Made by a program: the position numbers and the translations under genes
Source of the DNA: Oscarella lobularis
Taxonomy: Eukaryota > Porifera > Homoscleromorpha > Homosclerophorida > Oscarellidae
Reading direction: 5' to 3'
Length of the DNA stretch: 64,000 nucleotides
Assembly: GCF_947507565.1 (NCBI RefSeq)
Contig: NC_089184.1
Location: 496,001 to 560,000, forward strand
Notes under the pieces: model-generated
What the model saw: only the letters and a program-made list of their open reading frames with translations
Told to the model about the DNA's origin: nothing
Database searches by the model: none
Shown: positions 24,201 through 39,200 of the stretch, piece by piece
How positions within the stretch are numbered: position 1 is the stretch's first letter
Layout: each line of letters starts with the position of its first letter

Positions 24201-27200
24201 CCGCGAAACGATTTCGTTTTATCGCCTTATCGTCGAAGCCAAGGACTTAGCTTCGGTAGAAGCTGATCGAAAATCGACGAACACGACCTTGGAACTCACC
24301 GTGACCGACGCAAACGATAACACACCGTTGTTCAACCTGGCTATCTACAGCGCAAAAGTGACGGAGAACGAAGGTCGAGGATTCGTCGTAGTCAATCTCA
24401 GCTGCAGCGACAAGGATCTTGGAGCCTTTGGAAGCGTCAAGTATTCCATTATAAGCGGAAATAATCCTCACGCTTTCAAGGTGGATTCAGCAAGTGGGCA
24501 GTTGACGGTTGACGGAGATATCGATCGAGAAGCAAATTCTAATTATCTGCTGGAAGTGAACTGCAGCGACGGTGGTACCCCGTCGTTGTTTAGCACCTCA
24601 AAAGTCGGAATCCAAGTTTTACCTCAAAACGAATTTTCGCCAGTTTTTATCAACGAATCGTCTTACAATTTCACGGTGAAAGAAAATGCCGGTGTCGGTG
24701 AAGTAATAGACTCCGTGCTGGCTACCGACGCCGACACTGGAAACGTTGGTGGTATCACGTACACTCTGGCTGGTGCATCTGTCCTATTTGACGTCGTTTC
24801 TAGCACTGGTCAGATCATTGTATCGGGAGATCTCAATTTCGTAAAGGGTGGCGTCAACGATCATCTTCTGCGTGTTGTAGCGTCGGACGCCGGATTTCCG
24901 TCTCGATCTTCCACAGCAACTGTCAAAGTGACGGTGACCGACGTCAATAACAATAGCCCCGTTTGCAGTCCTGCTTCGTATGCGACTTCTGCAGCAGAGA
25001 ACGGATCTGTTGGCTTGGTCGTTCCTCCTACGACTCTTGTCGTTTTATCCTGTTCTGACTTGGACGTTGGCGTCAATGCCGAACTCAACTACACGATTTC
25101 GTCCGGAAACGATGAAGATAAATTTTCGGTGTCGTCCTCTGGTTCTGTGCTCTTGGTCAGGTCTCTTGATTACGAAACGACTCCGAACTACAATCTCCTA
25201 GTTGTCGTGCGAGACCGAGGCGTGCCGTCGCTTTCTACTACAGTGTCCGTGTCGATTCAGGTTCTACCTGTGAATGACTTCTCACCGCAGTTTGATCGCA
25301 GTCTCTTTATTGCCAGCGTCAAGGAAGATGCTAGTCTAGGAAGCAGCGTCTTGAAACTAAACGCCACGGACAAAGATTCGGGTGAAAACGGACGCGTAAT
25401 TTACCGAATTTCGAGCGGAAATGGAACGGACCTGTTTTCCATCGACTCGCGAAGTGGACAAGTTATCACGCAAGGATTTTTGGACAGGGAAAAGGAATCC
25501 TATTACGAGTTCACCGTCGAAGCGGTCGACTTTGCGTCCGAAACGGCTCTAGTGCGAACGGCCTCGGTCAACGTCGGAATCAACGTAGTCGACGTTAACG
25601 ACAATTCGCCTGCATTTATACCATCAATTTACGTTGCATCGGTGCAGGAAGAACTTGCTCCTGGAATCGATGTCGTCGGACTCACTTGCACTGACGACGA
25701 TGCAGGACTGAACGGTCGCGTGTCGTTTTCTATTTTGGACGGCAACGTCGGCCAGTCGTTCAACGTCACAACGAGCGGTATAATTCAAACGCGAAAAAGC
25801 TTGGACGCCGAGAGCGAAACTTCTTATTTGCTGACCGTCACCTGTCGTGACTCGGGATCGCCGTCTCGATCAGGAAATGCGACAGTGCGAGTCGTTGTTA
25901 CGGGTGCGAACAATTTTGCGCCCGTATTTAGCCAAGCAACGCAGAACGTGAGCGTGTACGAGAACGTTTCAATTGGATATACCGTTGTTCAAGTGACGGC
26001 CACCGATGCAGACGTCGGCGGTGACCAGACGATTACCTATTCGATTACGTTAGGAAATGAGGACGGTCGATTGGACATTGATTCGAGCACGGGTGCCGTT
26101 GTAGTCGTCGCCTCTTTAGATCGAGAAACGACTTCGGAATACAGTTTGATTGTCGAAGCGAATGATAACGGAAAACCGGTTTCGAGGTCGCAGATCGCAA
26201 TTGTTCGAGTTTCCGTCTTAGACATCAATGACAATGATCCGGTTTTCTCGCCGTCAGTCTATGGAACGAGTGTTGTGGAAAACGTAGCTGTCGGCACGTC
26301 GATTGTTCAGCTAACAGTGACAGACGACGACTCTGGTCTCAACGGTCAAGTGAGCTTGGCCATTACCGGCGGCGATAACGAAGACATTTTTGCAATAAAC
26401 AACTCGTGGGTGTACTTGGCAAAAAGTGGCGGACTTGACTTTGAAACGGACGATTTGTATCAGCTTGAAGTGAGGGGCGCCGATGGCGGAGTACCGTCAC
26501 GCACAGCCATTGCTCGAGTGACAATTGGCGTTTTGGGCGTGAACGAACACATTCCCGTCTTTACCGCTCCAAAGCCTGCCGTTAATCCAACTGACTCGGT
26601 TAAAATTTCTGAGAGTGCCTCTGTTGGTACCCTAGTTTACACCTTTGCTGCACAAGACGACGACAAAGGGCTGGCGGGCACAGTTTCGTACGAAATAAAA
26701 AGTCAAATACCGATTCCCTATTTCAGTTTGGATTCTAGAAGCGGACGACTTACCGTCGCCGTTTCGATAGACTTTGAAACTCTTTCTGGAGGTGTGGTTG
26801 TTGTGGAAGTGGAAGCAAAAGACGCTGGTATTCCTGTAAGAAGAGCTACAGCTTCTCTTCTCGTGCTCGTTGAAGGTGCTAATGACAATGTGCCTTTCTT
26901 CGAACCGTCTGTTTATGTTGCAAGTCTCGAGGAAAGTGCCGCGATTGGAACGCCGATTACGACTGTTACATGCAAGGACAACGATCGCGATAGCGGTCTC
27001 ATTGGATTCAGCTATTCTATCGTTAGCGGAGCCAATAGCAGTTTGTTTAGTGTGGACAGCGCTTCAGGATTGGTGTCGTTGAAATCTGCGTTGGATTTTG
27101 AGACGGGTGAAACGCTTTGGTTCAAAGTCGCATGCAATGACAAGGGCTCTCCTCCACTGAACGCGACTGCCACTGTCAACGTCAAAGTCCTGCCTCGAAA

Positions 27201-30200
27201 CGAGAATTGTCCGAACTTCACCAACGGCGGAAAGTATAGTGTGATAGTGAACGAGAGTTTGGCGATAGGAGAAGACCTATTGAGCGTTTCTGCCAGCGAT
27301 GCTGATAGTGGCGTAGACGGAGTCGTCACCTATTCAATACTCAGTGGAAATGACGACGGCACTTTTATCATCGATCCACGAACTGGTAAAATTTTGCTGA
27401 GCGCATCACTGGACTACGAGAAACGAATATGCTATGATTTGAAAGTTGATGCGGAAAATCGGGATTCGGCTCCTAGGTGCAATGTCACGGCTTCTGTGCG
27501 CATTTGCCTTCGAGATTTGAATGACGAAGCTCCGGTCATAAGTCCTAAGGCGGCTGCTCTGCTTCTCAGCGAAGACAAAGAAAAGGGAACGCTCGTACAG
27601 GACTTCAGCTGCTCTGACTTGGATCAAGGCCAAAGCGGAAAAACCGGTTTCCGAATCGAATCGGGAAACGACGAATCCGTTTTTGAATTGAACTCCACTT
27701 CAGGATCGCTGACGTTGAGAAAGCGCTTGGATTACGAATTGACCAAGTCCTACACTCTTCTTATCGTCTGCTTTGATTTCGGCGTACCTCGATTGGAATC
27801 TACGGCGACAGTGTCCGTAGCTGTTGGAGCCGTAAACGATCATTCGCCAACTTTTGCGAACGACACGTATATTACGTACGCGAAAGAAAGCACACCAGTT
27901 GGATCCAGCGTTCTTAGAATCTCGGCAACCGATGCGGACGACGGTGCGCATGGAATTCTGACGTACGCCTTTGCGCTTGGCAACGAGGACGGAACATTTG
28001 TCATCGACTCGACGACGGGAGTTATAAGTCTGGGAAAGCCTATTGATTTCGAGTCCAAAGCGTCGTACAATTTGACTGTCGAAGTGTCAGACACTTCTGG
28101 GGTTGGCTCTGGATCTAAATCAACTACAGCGAGCGTCGTCATTTACGTTCTCAACGAAAATGATAACACGCCTATTTTCTCTCCATCAGTGTACAGTTCT
28201 GAAGTCGAAGAAGAAAAAGACGTTGGCCAGTCTGTTGCTCGGGTTACTTGCACAGACGACGATGTTGGATCGTTTGGGGCAATAGACGTTAATATTACGG
28301 CTGGAAATGAAGAAAACGCTTTTGAGATTCTTTCACCATCTGGCCTAATTAGAACGGCAAAGAAACTGAATCTTGAAGACACTCCATTTTACTCTTTGAC
28401 CGTGACTTGCCAAGATGGCGGAGCTCCGCCCAAGTCGGCCACAGCTACTGTCGGCGTTCAAGTGCTTCCTGTGAATGAACACAGTCCAGTTTTTACAGAC
28501 TCCGGCAATTACACGACGCAAGTGTCAGAAAACGCATTTATTGGCTACGAGGTATACAAAGTCGAAGCAATCGATGCCGACTCTGGTCCCCAGGGTCAAG
28601 TTTTCTACTCTATAACGGGAGGAAACGCAGCTAAGCTATTTCAAGTGGATTATCGAACGGGAAGAATTAAGCTACAAGGCAGTCTCGATCGAGAAAAGCA
28701 AGACAGCTATAATCTGAATATTACGGCAACGGATCAAGCGTCCGTGATCAGTGCACGACGTTCTACAGTGGCTTCTCTCTCCATCAGCGTTGAAGACGGC
28801 AACGATCGTCCTATTTTCAATCCTTCTTTGTATACTACGACGATATCAGAGGAGTCACTTCGTGGCACTATCATCGTTCGAGTTTCCTGCACTGACAGCG
28901 ATATTGGTACGAATTCAATTATTTCCTTCGACATCACTTCAGGAAATTTCAACAGCACTTTTGCGGTCGATGCCTTTGGAAATGTTTCTTTGATAGGAAA
29001 TCTCGATTACGAGCAGAGATCGTCGTACAATCTTGGTTTGGTCTGCAAAGATCAAGGGTCGCCAAGCCTCTCTTCGAACGCCACCGTTATCATTGCCGTT
29101 TCCGGAACAAACGATCACAGTCCCGTTTTTGATCCTTCGTTCTATTCCGTGCGTATACCGGAAAATTCGACGGTGCGAGAGGACATTGTAACTGTGACAG
29201 CTACAGACGCCGATTTACACACTGGCGGGTCGGTCTTCTACGAAATAAGTGCCGGAAATGTTGGAAATGTTTTTCACATCGGACGAACGACGGGAAAGAT
29301 TGTGCTACGAGGATCTCTGGACAGGGAAACGCGTTCTTCCTACGTGCTCGGCGTTCGAGCGACGGACTCGGGCCTAAAATCGGCATCTGCAACTGTGAAC
29401 GTAACTATAACGGATGTGAATGACAATACCCCAGTGTTTTCCGATTCTCTCTACGCTGTCACTCTTCGAGAGGACAGCGTTGTGGGAGCGAGTGTTCTTC
29501 AGGTGACGGCAAGTGACGGAGATGATGGAGAAAATAAAGAACTGGTATTTTCCATCGTTGGTGGAAACGTCGGCGATGCATTTTCCATCGACGCTGCTAC
29601 CGGTTTAATCACTTTGAAACGAGTAGTAAACTGCGAGCAGCTGGCGTCGTACACTCTAACCGTTCAGGCGACCGATAAAGGAGCGATCCCACGAAGCGGA
29701 ACTGTCGTGATTATAATAACTATAAGAGGAGTCAATGAGTATCGGCCAAGCTTTGCCAAAGACTCCTACGTTGCCACTGCACTTGAAAATGCGCCTGTGA
29801 GCACGTTTGTTATCGATTTGAACGCAACTGATTCAGACTGCGGAAGCGACGGATCAATAACATACAGCATCAAGGACGATTCGCTTGGCTACTTTTCCGT
29901 CGATCCAGTGACGGGAATTGTTAGACTTGTCAGTTCAGCTCTTGACAGAGAGACTTATGCTCGCGTTTCTTTTGTCGTCGAGGCGCGAGACAACGGATTG
30001 CCGTCTCTATCGGGCAACACGACGGTTCATGTCGACGTTCTGGGCGAAAACGATAATGCGCCATCGTTTGTTGATTCGATCGTCGTAGTATCTGCAAACG
30101 AAAGTTCTCCTGTGGGAAGTTACGTGACAACCGTTCTGTGCGTCGACGGAGACCTGCCGAAAGATTTAGGTCTTACGTACAGTTTGAATTCGTCTGTTTT

Positions 30201-33200
30201 CAAGATCGATGCGATCAGCGGTCGCATCACTCTTGACGACCAGTTGGATTTCGAAGTACGGCAACTATATGAACTACGTCCTGTTTGCTATGATAGCGGA
30301 ATTCCACGCAAATCAGCTACAGGCACCGTTTACGTCACAGTGACAAATGTTGACGAAAGGGGACCCACCTTTAGTCCTCGCGCTTATGCAGCCGCTCTTG
30401 CTGAAGATTCGTCCGTGGGGGTGCTTGTCACCACCCTTACGGCAACAGATCCAGACTCGGCGATCCTTCAGTACACCATTCAGAATTCTTCCGCAATAGA
30501 CAACGCCTTTACAATTGACGCTTTGGGACGGATTTTCCAAGCGAGAACGCTGGATCGGGAAGACCGAGAAAAGTACGATTTTCTTGTCAGAGTGGAAGAA
30601 AATGGCGTCTTTGACTTCGCAGCCGTGCAAATAACTGTCACGGACGTAAACGACAACAGTCCTGTGCCATCTCCTGGAACGTACGCTGTGTCCGTTCTCG
30701 AAGGCGAGGTGCCCGAAGTAATATTGACTACCATAAAGTGTACGGACAGGGATCAAATATCGACGAATAATTCTAAAATTACTTACGCCATCACCGATGG
30801 AAACGAAGACAATTTCTTCTCTGTGTATCCCACAACCGGCATCTTCATAACTCGAGACATTTTGGATTACAATTACAAAACTGTCTACAATCTCGCTGTT
30901 GCCTGCTCCGACGCAGGAAATCCGCCGAGATCTGGAAAGGCTACAGTTACAGTCAACGTTCTGCCCAAAAACGATTTTCCACCTGTCTTTGAAGGACTTC
31001 CGTACAGGACCGTTGTATCAGAAGGGGTCTCAATTGGAACAAGCGTGATTCGAGTCAACGCTTCGGACAGTGATACAAACGACGTCATTTTGTTCAGCAT
31101 TTCCGGCGGAAACGAAGAAAATCGATTTGATATAGATCCAGCAACCGGTCTCATAATAGTGACTCGCTCTTTAGACCGGGAAACAACATCTGTGTACAAT
31201 CTTTTGATTAATGCCACAGATTCATATCTTTCGACGACGGCAAATGTGACGGTAACTGTGAGCGACGTCAATGACAACGCTCCCGTGTTTACTCCTGCTG
31301 TATATGCAGTCCAGCTGAACGAATCGGTCAAAAACGGTACAACTGCAGTCGAGGTGACGTCAACCGATAAGGATTCTGATCTCAACGCTCTTCTAACGTT
31401 CCAAATAACAAGCGGAGATCCTCTAAATGTTTTCGACATTGACGGAAGTGGACGGATAACCGTCGAAGGTGCTCTAAACCTCGAAGACACTGAGACATAC
31501 AATCTCGTTGTGACTGTTTCTGATTCGGGAAATCCTTCGTTGTCTGCTACAGCCCTCGTATCAATCTTTGTTCTGGGCGCCAATGAGCACAGGCCGCAGT
31601 TTGTTGATCCTACGCCGTATGTTTTCTCTATCAAAGAGGACGGAGCTTTGAATTCCATTGTCGGTACAGTGAGAGCTGTAGACAGCGATAAAAGTGTTCA
31701 CGGGCAAGTGAGCTACCTAATAAAATCAGGCAACGAAAAGGGGCATTTCGTATTAGACGCCAACTCGGGCGAACTGAAGATCGCCTCCGTCTTAGACAGA
31801 GAAACGACAGCTGAATATTCTCTTATCATTTCGGCAACGGATGGAAGTGGCTTTAGCACCGACGATACGGTCCAAATCAAATTGGAAGACGTCAATGACA
31901 ACGATCCTGTTTTTGATCCAACGGTGTATGTGACGTCTTTGGAAGAAGACAGCCCTTCAGGCACAAGGGTCGTTCAAGTAAACGCCAGCGATGCTGACTC
32001 GGGAACTAATGCCAAACTGAACTACACTATTCTATTTGGAGGACACGGAAAATTCGTTATCAACGACAATGGGTTGATTACTCTGTCAGACACTATCAAC
32101 TTTGAAATGCATAGCATTTACGCCTTGCTTGTCAACGCTATCGATAATGGACTCCCACCTCGAACTGCACAAGCGCAAGTAACTGTCAACGTGAATCCCA
32201 AGAACGAACACGCTCCAGAGTTCCAAAAGTCTTCATATGCCGTCCCAATTCCTGAGGATCGAGCTTTGGGCAGCGTCGTAGGCACCGTTCACGCCGACGA
32301 TTCTGATAATGGAATAAACGGAGAAGTGACGTACGCCATTGTCGGAGGCAACGAAGAAGCTAAATTTAGAATTGATGCAAATTCGGGTCGGATTTTCCTT
32401 GTTGCCTATCTCGACCGTGAAACTGTAGCGAAATATTCGCTCAATGTTTCGGCTTCCGACTCGGCTGTGTCATCACATAGAGTGCGAACGGCGTTCGTTT
32501 CGTTTGTCGTCAACGTAACCGACGTAAATGACAACTCGCCCGTCGGCGAAACGTTCTACAATGTCAGCCTTGAAGAAACGTCTGCTATTGGGGATTTCGT
32601 CACCAAGGTCAAATTTACGGATAAAGACGAAGGCGCTAATGGCGTACTAGAGTACAGCATTGCGGCGGGAAATACAAACGGAACGTTTAACATTGGAAAG
32701 ACAACTGGTGACGTGACTGTGGCGAAAAACGTCGACTTTGAAACAACCGAAGTCTACGTTCTTGATGTAGTCGTTAGAGATCTCGGTCAACCGTCCCTGT
32801 CTAGCAAAGCCGTCGTCGTTGTGGTGATTGTGGCCGCAAACGAACACGCTCCTCTATTTGATCAAGAGACGTACTTCAAAGACGTGAAGGAGGATATCAT
32901 TATAGGAAGTCTCGTAATTACCGTCTCGGCTTCAGACTCCGACGCTGGTGACGAAGGACAGGTGACGTACGCAATTGAGGCTGGAAACGACGGAGGACAC
33001 TTTGCTATTGGCAGTGTCACTGGTGATATTCGACTAATAGCAACTTTGGATAGAGAAACGACTTCAGTGTTCAATTTAACCGTACGGGCGACAGACGGAG
33101 CTGGTGTGGCAAAATCGGACACAGCGTTTGTGATCATTAATGTTTTGGATGTCAATGATAATCGCCCAGTGTTTCGTCCTGCTGTGTATAGCGCCTCTGT

Positions 33201-36200
33201 TTCCGAAGCAGCTTCGCCAGGACCAATCGATATCGTCTTACATTGCACAGATCAGGACAAGGAATTGAACGGCCAGATTTCCTATTCAATCGACTTATCT
33301 GTATCCGAATTTTCGGTGAATCGTTCAACTGGACGAATTTCACTTGTGTCAGCTTTGAATTTTGAAACTCGGAGCATTTACGCTTTCATTGCCACCTGCA
33401 AGGATTCCGGCACACCGTCCTTGACAGCCACTGCGACTGTCGGAATTCAAGTCACCCCGGTGAATAATCATTCGCCGATTTTTGTCAATCTTCCGTACGC
33501 GACTGAAGTGAGGGAAAACGAAACGATTGGAACTAGTGTATTCAAGGTTTCGGCTGAAGACGAAGATCTAGGAGTACACGGCATAGTCAAGTATTCAATA
33601 ATCGGAGGAAATGAAGAAAACAAGTTCCGAGTCGACTCTCTAACTGGTCAAGTGTCGCTCGCCGTTTCACTAGACAGAGAAAGAACAGACAGCTATAACA
33701 TAACCGTACAAGCAGACGACGGCAGTGAACCTGGAAGTCTGTCAGCGACAGCAGTGATCAAATTTACCGTTTTGGACGAAAACGACAACGTTCCAATTTT
33801 TGAGCCGTCTGTTTACGTCGCTTCTCTGGCAGAAACGGCGTCTATAGGAACAACTGTATCCACTGTCACTTGCAGCGATTTAGACGTTGGTGATAACGGG
33901 AAAATTTCATACAGCGTAATTGGCGATACGTTTGGTATTACGAACAATGGAGATTTACAATTGGAAAAGACGCTAGATGCCGAAACGACGTCGTTTTACC
34001 TGGTGACTGTAACCTGCACGGACAGTGGGGCTCGTCCTCTAACTGGAACGGCTTTCGTTTCTGTCACCGTTCAGTCGAAGAACGATCACGGTCCCATTTT
34101 TACGAGAAATGGAAGCTACTACGCAGCTGTATCCGAAGGAGCTGCAGTCGGAACTGAGGTTATCACTGTAAGTGCCTCTGATGCCGATGTCGGCGGTGGC
34201 GGAAAATTGTCTTATTCAATCACAGCCGGAAACGACGAACAAAAATTTCTCATCGACTCTGCATCGGGAAAAATCGTTCTCGCACGAAGTGTAGACAGAG
34301 AAACGAGTGATAAATACACTCTCATTATTACAGCAACAGATGACAGCACCGGAAGTGGAAGCGGCGATCAAGCCAAATCGTCGGCAGCTACCGTGGAAAT
34401 AACAATCAGTGACATAAACGAAAATCCTCTCTTCCGTCCAACTGTGTACGCCGTTAGTCTTTCTGAAACGGCCGTTCGAGGTAGCAGCGTCGTAACGGTC
34501 ACGTGTGCTGACGACGACGTAGGTGCAAAATCTGTTGTTTCCTATGCAATCGAATCGGGAAATGTGGGCAATGCGTTTGGAGTAAATTCGTCGTCTGGTC
34601 TGCTGACCGTGGAAGGTGATCTGAACTACGTCACGTACGACTTTTACACAATTGTAATCAATTGTTTTGACGGCGGATCTCCTTCTCTTTCTTCTGAGGC
34701 ACAAGTCACAGTGCAGCTGAACCAGGAGAATAGATACGCTCCGAAATTCGATCAATCTGTCTACGTCGTTCTTGGTTTGGAAGAGAACACAGCCGTCGGG
34801 ACAAGCGTCACGCGAGCAAATGCTACCGATGGCGATGGAACGAAAGTGACGTACACTATAGTCGATGGTGAAGATTACTTTGCTATTGACCAAGTATCCG
34901 GAGAGATCACACTTGCTCGGGAGCTAGATCGAGAAAAAATTGCCAACGTGGAAGCTAAAGTTTATGCGACCGACAGTGGATTACCTGCTAAGATAGATAT
35001 AGCAACATTGTTTGTCACTGTTGCGGATGTCAACGACGTCGACCCCGTTTTACTTCCTACGGTCTACACTGCTGCTTTGTTCGAAAATGCGACTGTGGGA
35101 TCGAGCGTCGTGACTATCCAGTGCTCCGACAGCGATGCCACGGCCCCCAACAACGCGACACTTATTTCCATCGACAACTCGACGAATCATTTTGCCGTTG
35201 ATTCGAAAACGGGACTTTTGACGGTGAAAACCGGATTAGATCTGGAATCGGTTTTATCGTACACAATTCAAGTGACGTGTACAGACGAAGGACAGCCGTC
35301 TCGATCAGCGGTGGGTCTCGTCGTGGTCCGCCTTCTCGGCGTAAACGAACACTCGCCCGAATTTGCGAAAAACTTCTACAGTTTCTCAATCGATGAAGAC
35401 CTTGCCATTGGTAGTCGCGTTGGAACCGTTTCGGCAGCTGACGACGATCTAGGTCTTTCTGGAACGGTGCGCTATTCGATCACAAACGGAGACTCCGAGC
35501 GCAACTTCGTAATCGACTCCTTCAATGGGGATATATATTTGCAGCGTTCCCTCGACTACGAAACGACGACTTTCTACCTGCTGACAATCACTGCAAAAGA
35601 TCAAGGTCTTCCGTCATTGTCAGCTATAGTGAACGTTAATATATCGCTTGTCGACGTGAATGACAACGCGCCTGCCTTTGCTCCGGCGATTTATAGTGTT
35701 TCCGTGAAGGAAGACGCATTGCCTGTACGCACCCTACTAAGAGTTACGTACAGTGACGTGGACTCTGGAAGCAACGGCGACGTGCGTCTTTTTATTAGCG
35801 GAGGCGATAGCAACAATACATTCGTTGCTACGGACAGCGGCGAAATTTTGCTAGCAAAGACTCTCGACTACGAGGAAACATCTTCTTACTTGCTGACCGT
35901 CAGAGCGGCGGATCGAGGGTCGCCTAGCCTCACAGGCGAAGCCAGAATTGCTGTTACCGTGACTAACGTGGATGAAAGCGCTCCCGTGTTTTCTCCGTCA
36001 GATACCTATATGGTTTCGCTGAAGGAGAACGCTACCCTAGGGACTTCGATTTTTCAGGTGTCTGCAACAGATCCCGACGGATTAGCGGTCACGTACAGCG
36101 TTTTACCGGGAAATGAGTCAGACTTCTTTCACATCGACCAAAACAGCGGAGAAATTCAAATTCGTCGTACGCTCGACAGAGAACTAAAGGCTACTTATAT

Positions 36201-39200
36201 TTTCTTTGTCGTTGCCACCGCCGGCTCTACTCAGAGCGTTGCTTCAGTCACAATCAGCGTAGAGGATGTCAATGACAACGATCCCGTTTTCGACCCGTCT
36301 GCGTATTCTGTGAGTGTCAGCGAACTGATTTCTACGGGAACAGTCATCGTTCGCACGACAGCTTCTGACAAAGACGATCTGTTTGGCAGATTGACATTCA
36401 ACATTACAAAAGGAAACGACGCGGGAAAATTCAGCATTGACAAGGACGGTTTTATTCTTCTTGATGAATTGCTAGACAGAGAAATTCAAGATCTCTATAC
36501 TCTGTCTGTTTTGGCGTACGACAATGGCACTCCTTCAAGATCGGGCTCTGCCGTCGTCAGCATTGCCGTTCGGCCAGAAAATGAATTCGTTCCAGTATTT
36601 ACAGGCAATGGTCAATACTCAAGCAGCGTATTCGAGAACTCGACAGTAGGACAATCTGTTGCTACAATCAGTGCGACGGACGCCGATGGAGATCGCGTGC
36701 GGTATAGTTTTGTCTCTGGTAGTCTCGTTGACGGCCCGTTTCTTCTCGACCAGTACTCCGGCCTGCTATCTCTTCGCACTTCTCTGAACAGAGAGGCTCA
36801 AGCAACGTATAACATTTCTCTCATAGCAGTAGACACCTCAACATCGGGCTCTAAAACTGGCAGTGCGACTATATTCGTCGAAGTTCTCGATGTCAACGAC
36901 AATTCGCCCACCTGCACTCCATCAGCGTATGTCGCACAATTGAGAGAAGATTCTTCTGTTGGGTCTTTTGTTGTCGCTTTGACTTGTTCTGATTTGGACA
37001 TTGGTGCCGATGGGCAGATTTCCTACAGCATAACAAGCGGAAATGAAAACAGTACTTTCGGTATTTCATCCGGAGGAAGAGTCGCTCTTCAAAAATCACT
37101 GGATCTAGAAAACGTAGCAAATTATTTGCTCACAATCGAAGTGCGAGACGGAGGTGAACCACGCCTACTGACGAGGGTAACCGTTTCCGTAAATGTGCTC
37201 GATGTCAACGAAGAGTCTCCCGTGTTTACACCGAGTCCCAATTACGTGGTCAGCGTTTTTGAAAATGCGACTGTCGGCACACGAGTGGCTACCGTGTCGG
37301 CAACCGACGAAGACGGCTCTGGCTCAGGTGCCGTTGTACGGTACGAACTAGCCGCCAACGGAAACTCTAGCGCCTTTCAAATCGATTCGCGTTCCGGCGA
37401 CATTCTTTTAGTGCGGAGTCTAGATCGAGAAGCAAGGAACAATCTTTTGCTAACGATAAGAGCAATTGATCTCAGCCCTACTCCAAGGACTTCGATCGCC
37501 CTCGTGACTGTTCTGGTGAATGACGTCAACGACAACTCGCCGATATTCGATCCCACTTTATACGTCGTCAGAATCGTCGAAAATGTTCCACTAACGACGT
37601 CTATTGCGAGAGTCTCGGCATCAGACAAAGATTTGGGCGACAACGGACGTTTTGATTACTCTATATCTGGAGGAAACGCCGCCAATCTGTTTACCATTGA
37701 TCCTACGACGGGAATAGTTTCGGTGAACGGACAAATCGACTACGAGACGACGCCGTTCTATCTACTGACAATACGCGCTACCGATCGAGGAAGTCCGGCT
37801 TTGTTTTCCGAGGCACGTCTTTCTATCGCTGTGACCGGCGTCAACGAAGAAGTGCCTAGATTTACGCCGTCGTCAGTCTATAATCCACCATCTTTACGCG
37901 AAGACACTGCCGTCCACAGTTTTGTTGTCAGTGTCCAAGCAGAGGACGGTGATCTTGGATCCGACGGCGAATTGAGCTACTCGATTGCGAGCGGAAACGA
38001 TGGAGGAACGTTTAGTCTTGATCCGGCCAGTGGTAACATTACGCTTGTATCGTCGTTGGACTACGAAGCAGAAAAATCGTACGTTCTCATCGTTTTGTCG
38101 ACTGACGGGTCTATAAGCAACCCGAAAACCGGCACTGGAACGGTAATAATTACAGTTTCGGACGTCAATGACAACGCGCCGTACTTCGATCCTGCCGTCT
38201 ATTCGGCGACGGTTTCGGAAAGCGTTTCGGTTGGAGTGAGCGTCACGACAGTTACGTGCCTCGACAAAGATTCCGGTCTGAACGGCGACGTGACGCTAAG
38301 TATCAATACTACTACTCGCAACGGATCCCAACTTCTTGTGCCAAACAAATTTAGGATCGATCAGTTGGGCGTCGTGTACGTAGAGAAAACTCTCGATGCT
38401 GACACAGTTGCCACGTACTCTTTGCTTGTGACTTGTGAGGACAAGGGCATTGCCAGTCGCACAGCTACCGCAGATCTTACAATCCAACTTAGTCAAGCCA
38501 ACGAGCACGCTCCCGTTATTTCGAACTCTCTTGGTCTGCTGTTGGGTGTTGAAATCAGCGAATATGCGCCGCTAGGCACAGTTGTATTCGATTTCAATGC
38601 AACGGACGGCGACAGCGGCGTTCAGGGAGAAGTGACGTTTTTCATAGACAGAGTCGAACCGATAAACGTCGACGTTTTCGACATCGATGCCAACACCGGG
38701 GTGCTATACCTGCGCGACTCTTTGGACTATGAAGTGCACCGGTATTATGCCGTAACTGTGAAAGCGCGGGATAAGGATCCAATAGCTCCGAAAGAAAGCG
38801 CTCCCCGTCTTTTAGTGATTAACGTTCAAGACGAAAATGACAATCCTCCCGTTTTTAAGCCGGCCGTGTATGCGGAGTCTTTGCCTGAGAACTCGGCCCT
38901 GTTTTCCTCGGTCGTCATTCTCACCACGACCGATGCTGACTCGCCCACCGTCAATCAAAGAATAGACTATTCTATTTTGTCCGGGAACGATTACGGCTCT
39001 TTCCGCCTATTGGTCGACGCCATCATCGTAAACAAACCGCTGGATTCGGAGAATGTTTCTGATTACACGCTCGTTGTCGTCGCCAAGGACAACGGCGTTC
39101 CACCGCTGAGCTCAACAGCCACAGTCTCTGTGCACATCGAACCGGTCAACGATTTTCCACCTGAATTTGAAAACCGTGTTTATAATGCACTTGTCTCTGA

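Noticed and set aside
30885-31658. A 257-codon open frame on the minus strand within the cadherin exon, with many similar shorter ones
   Set aside because: These are antisense shadows of the biased EC-repeat codons. They recur in the same register opposite different repeats and resemble no protein family.
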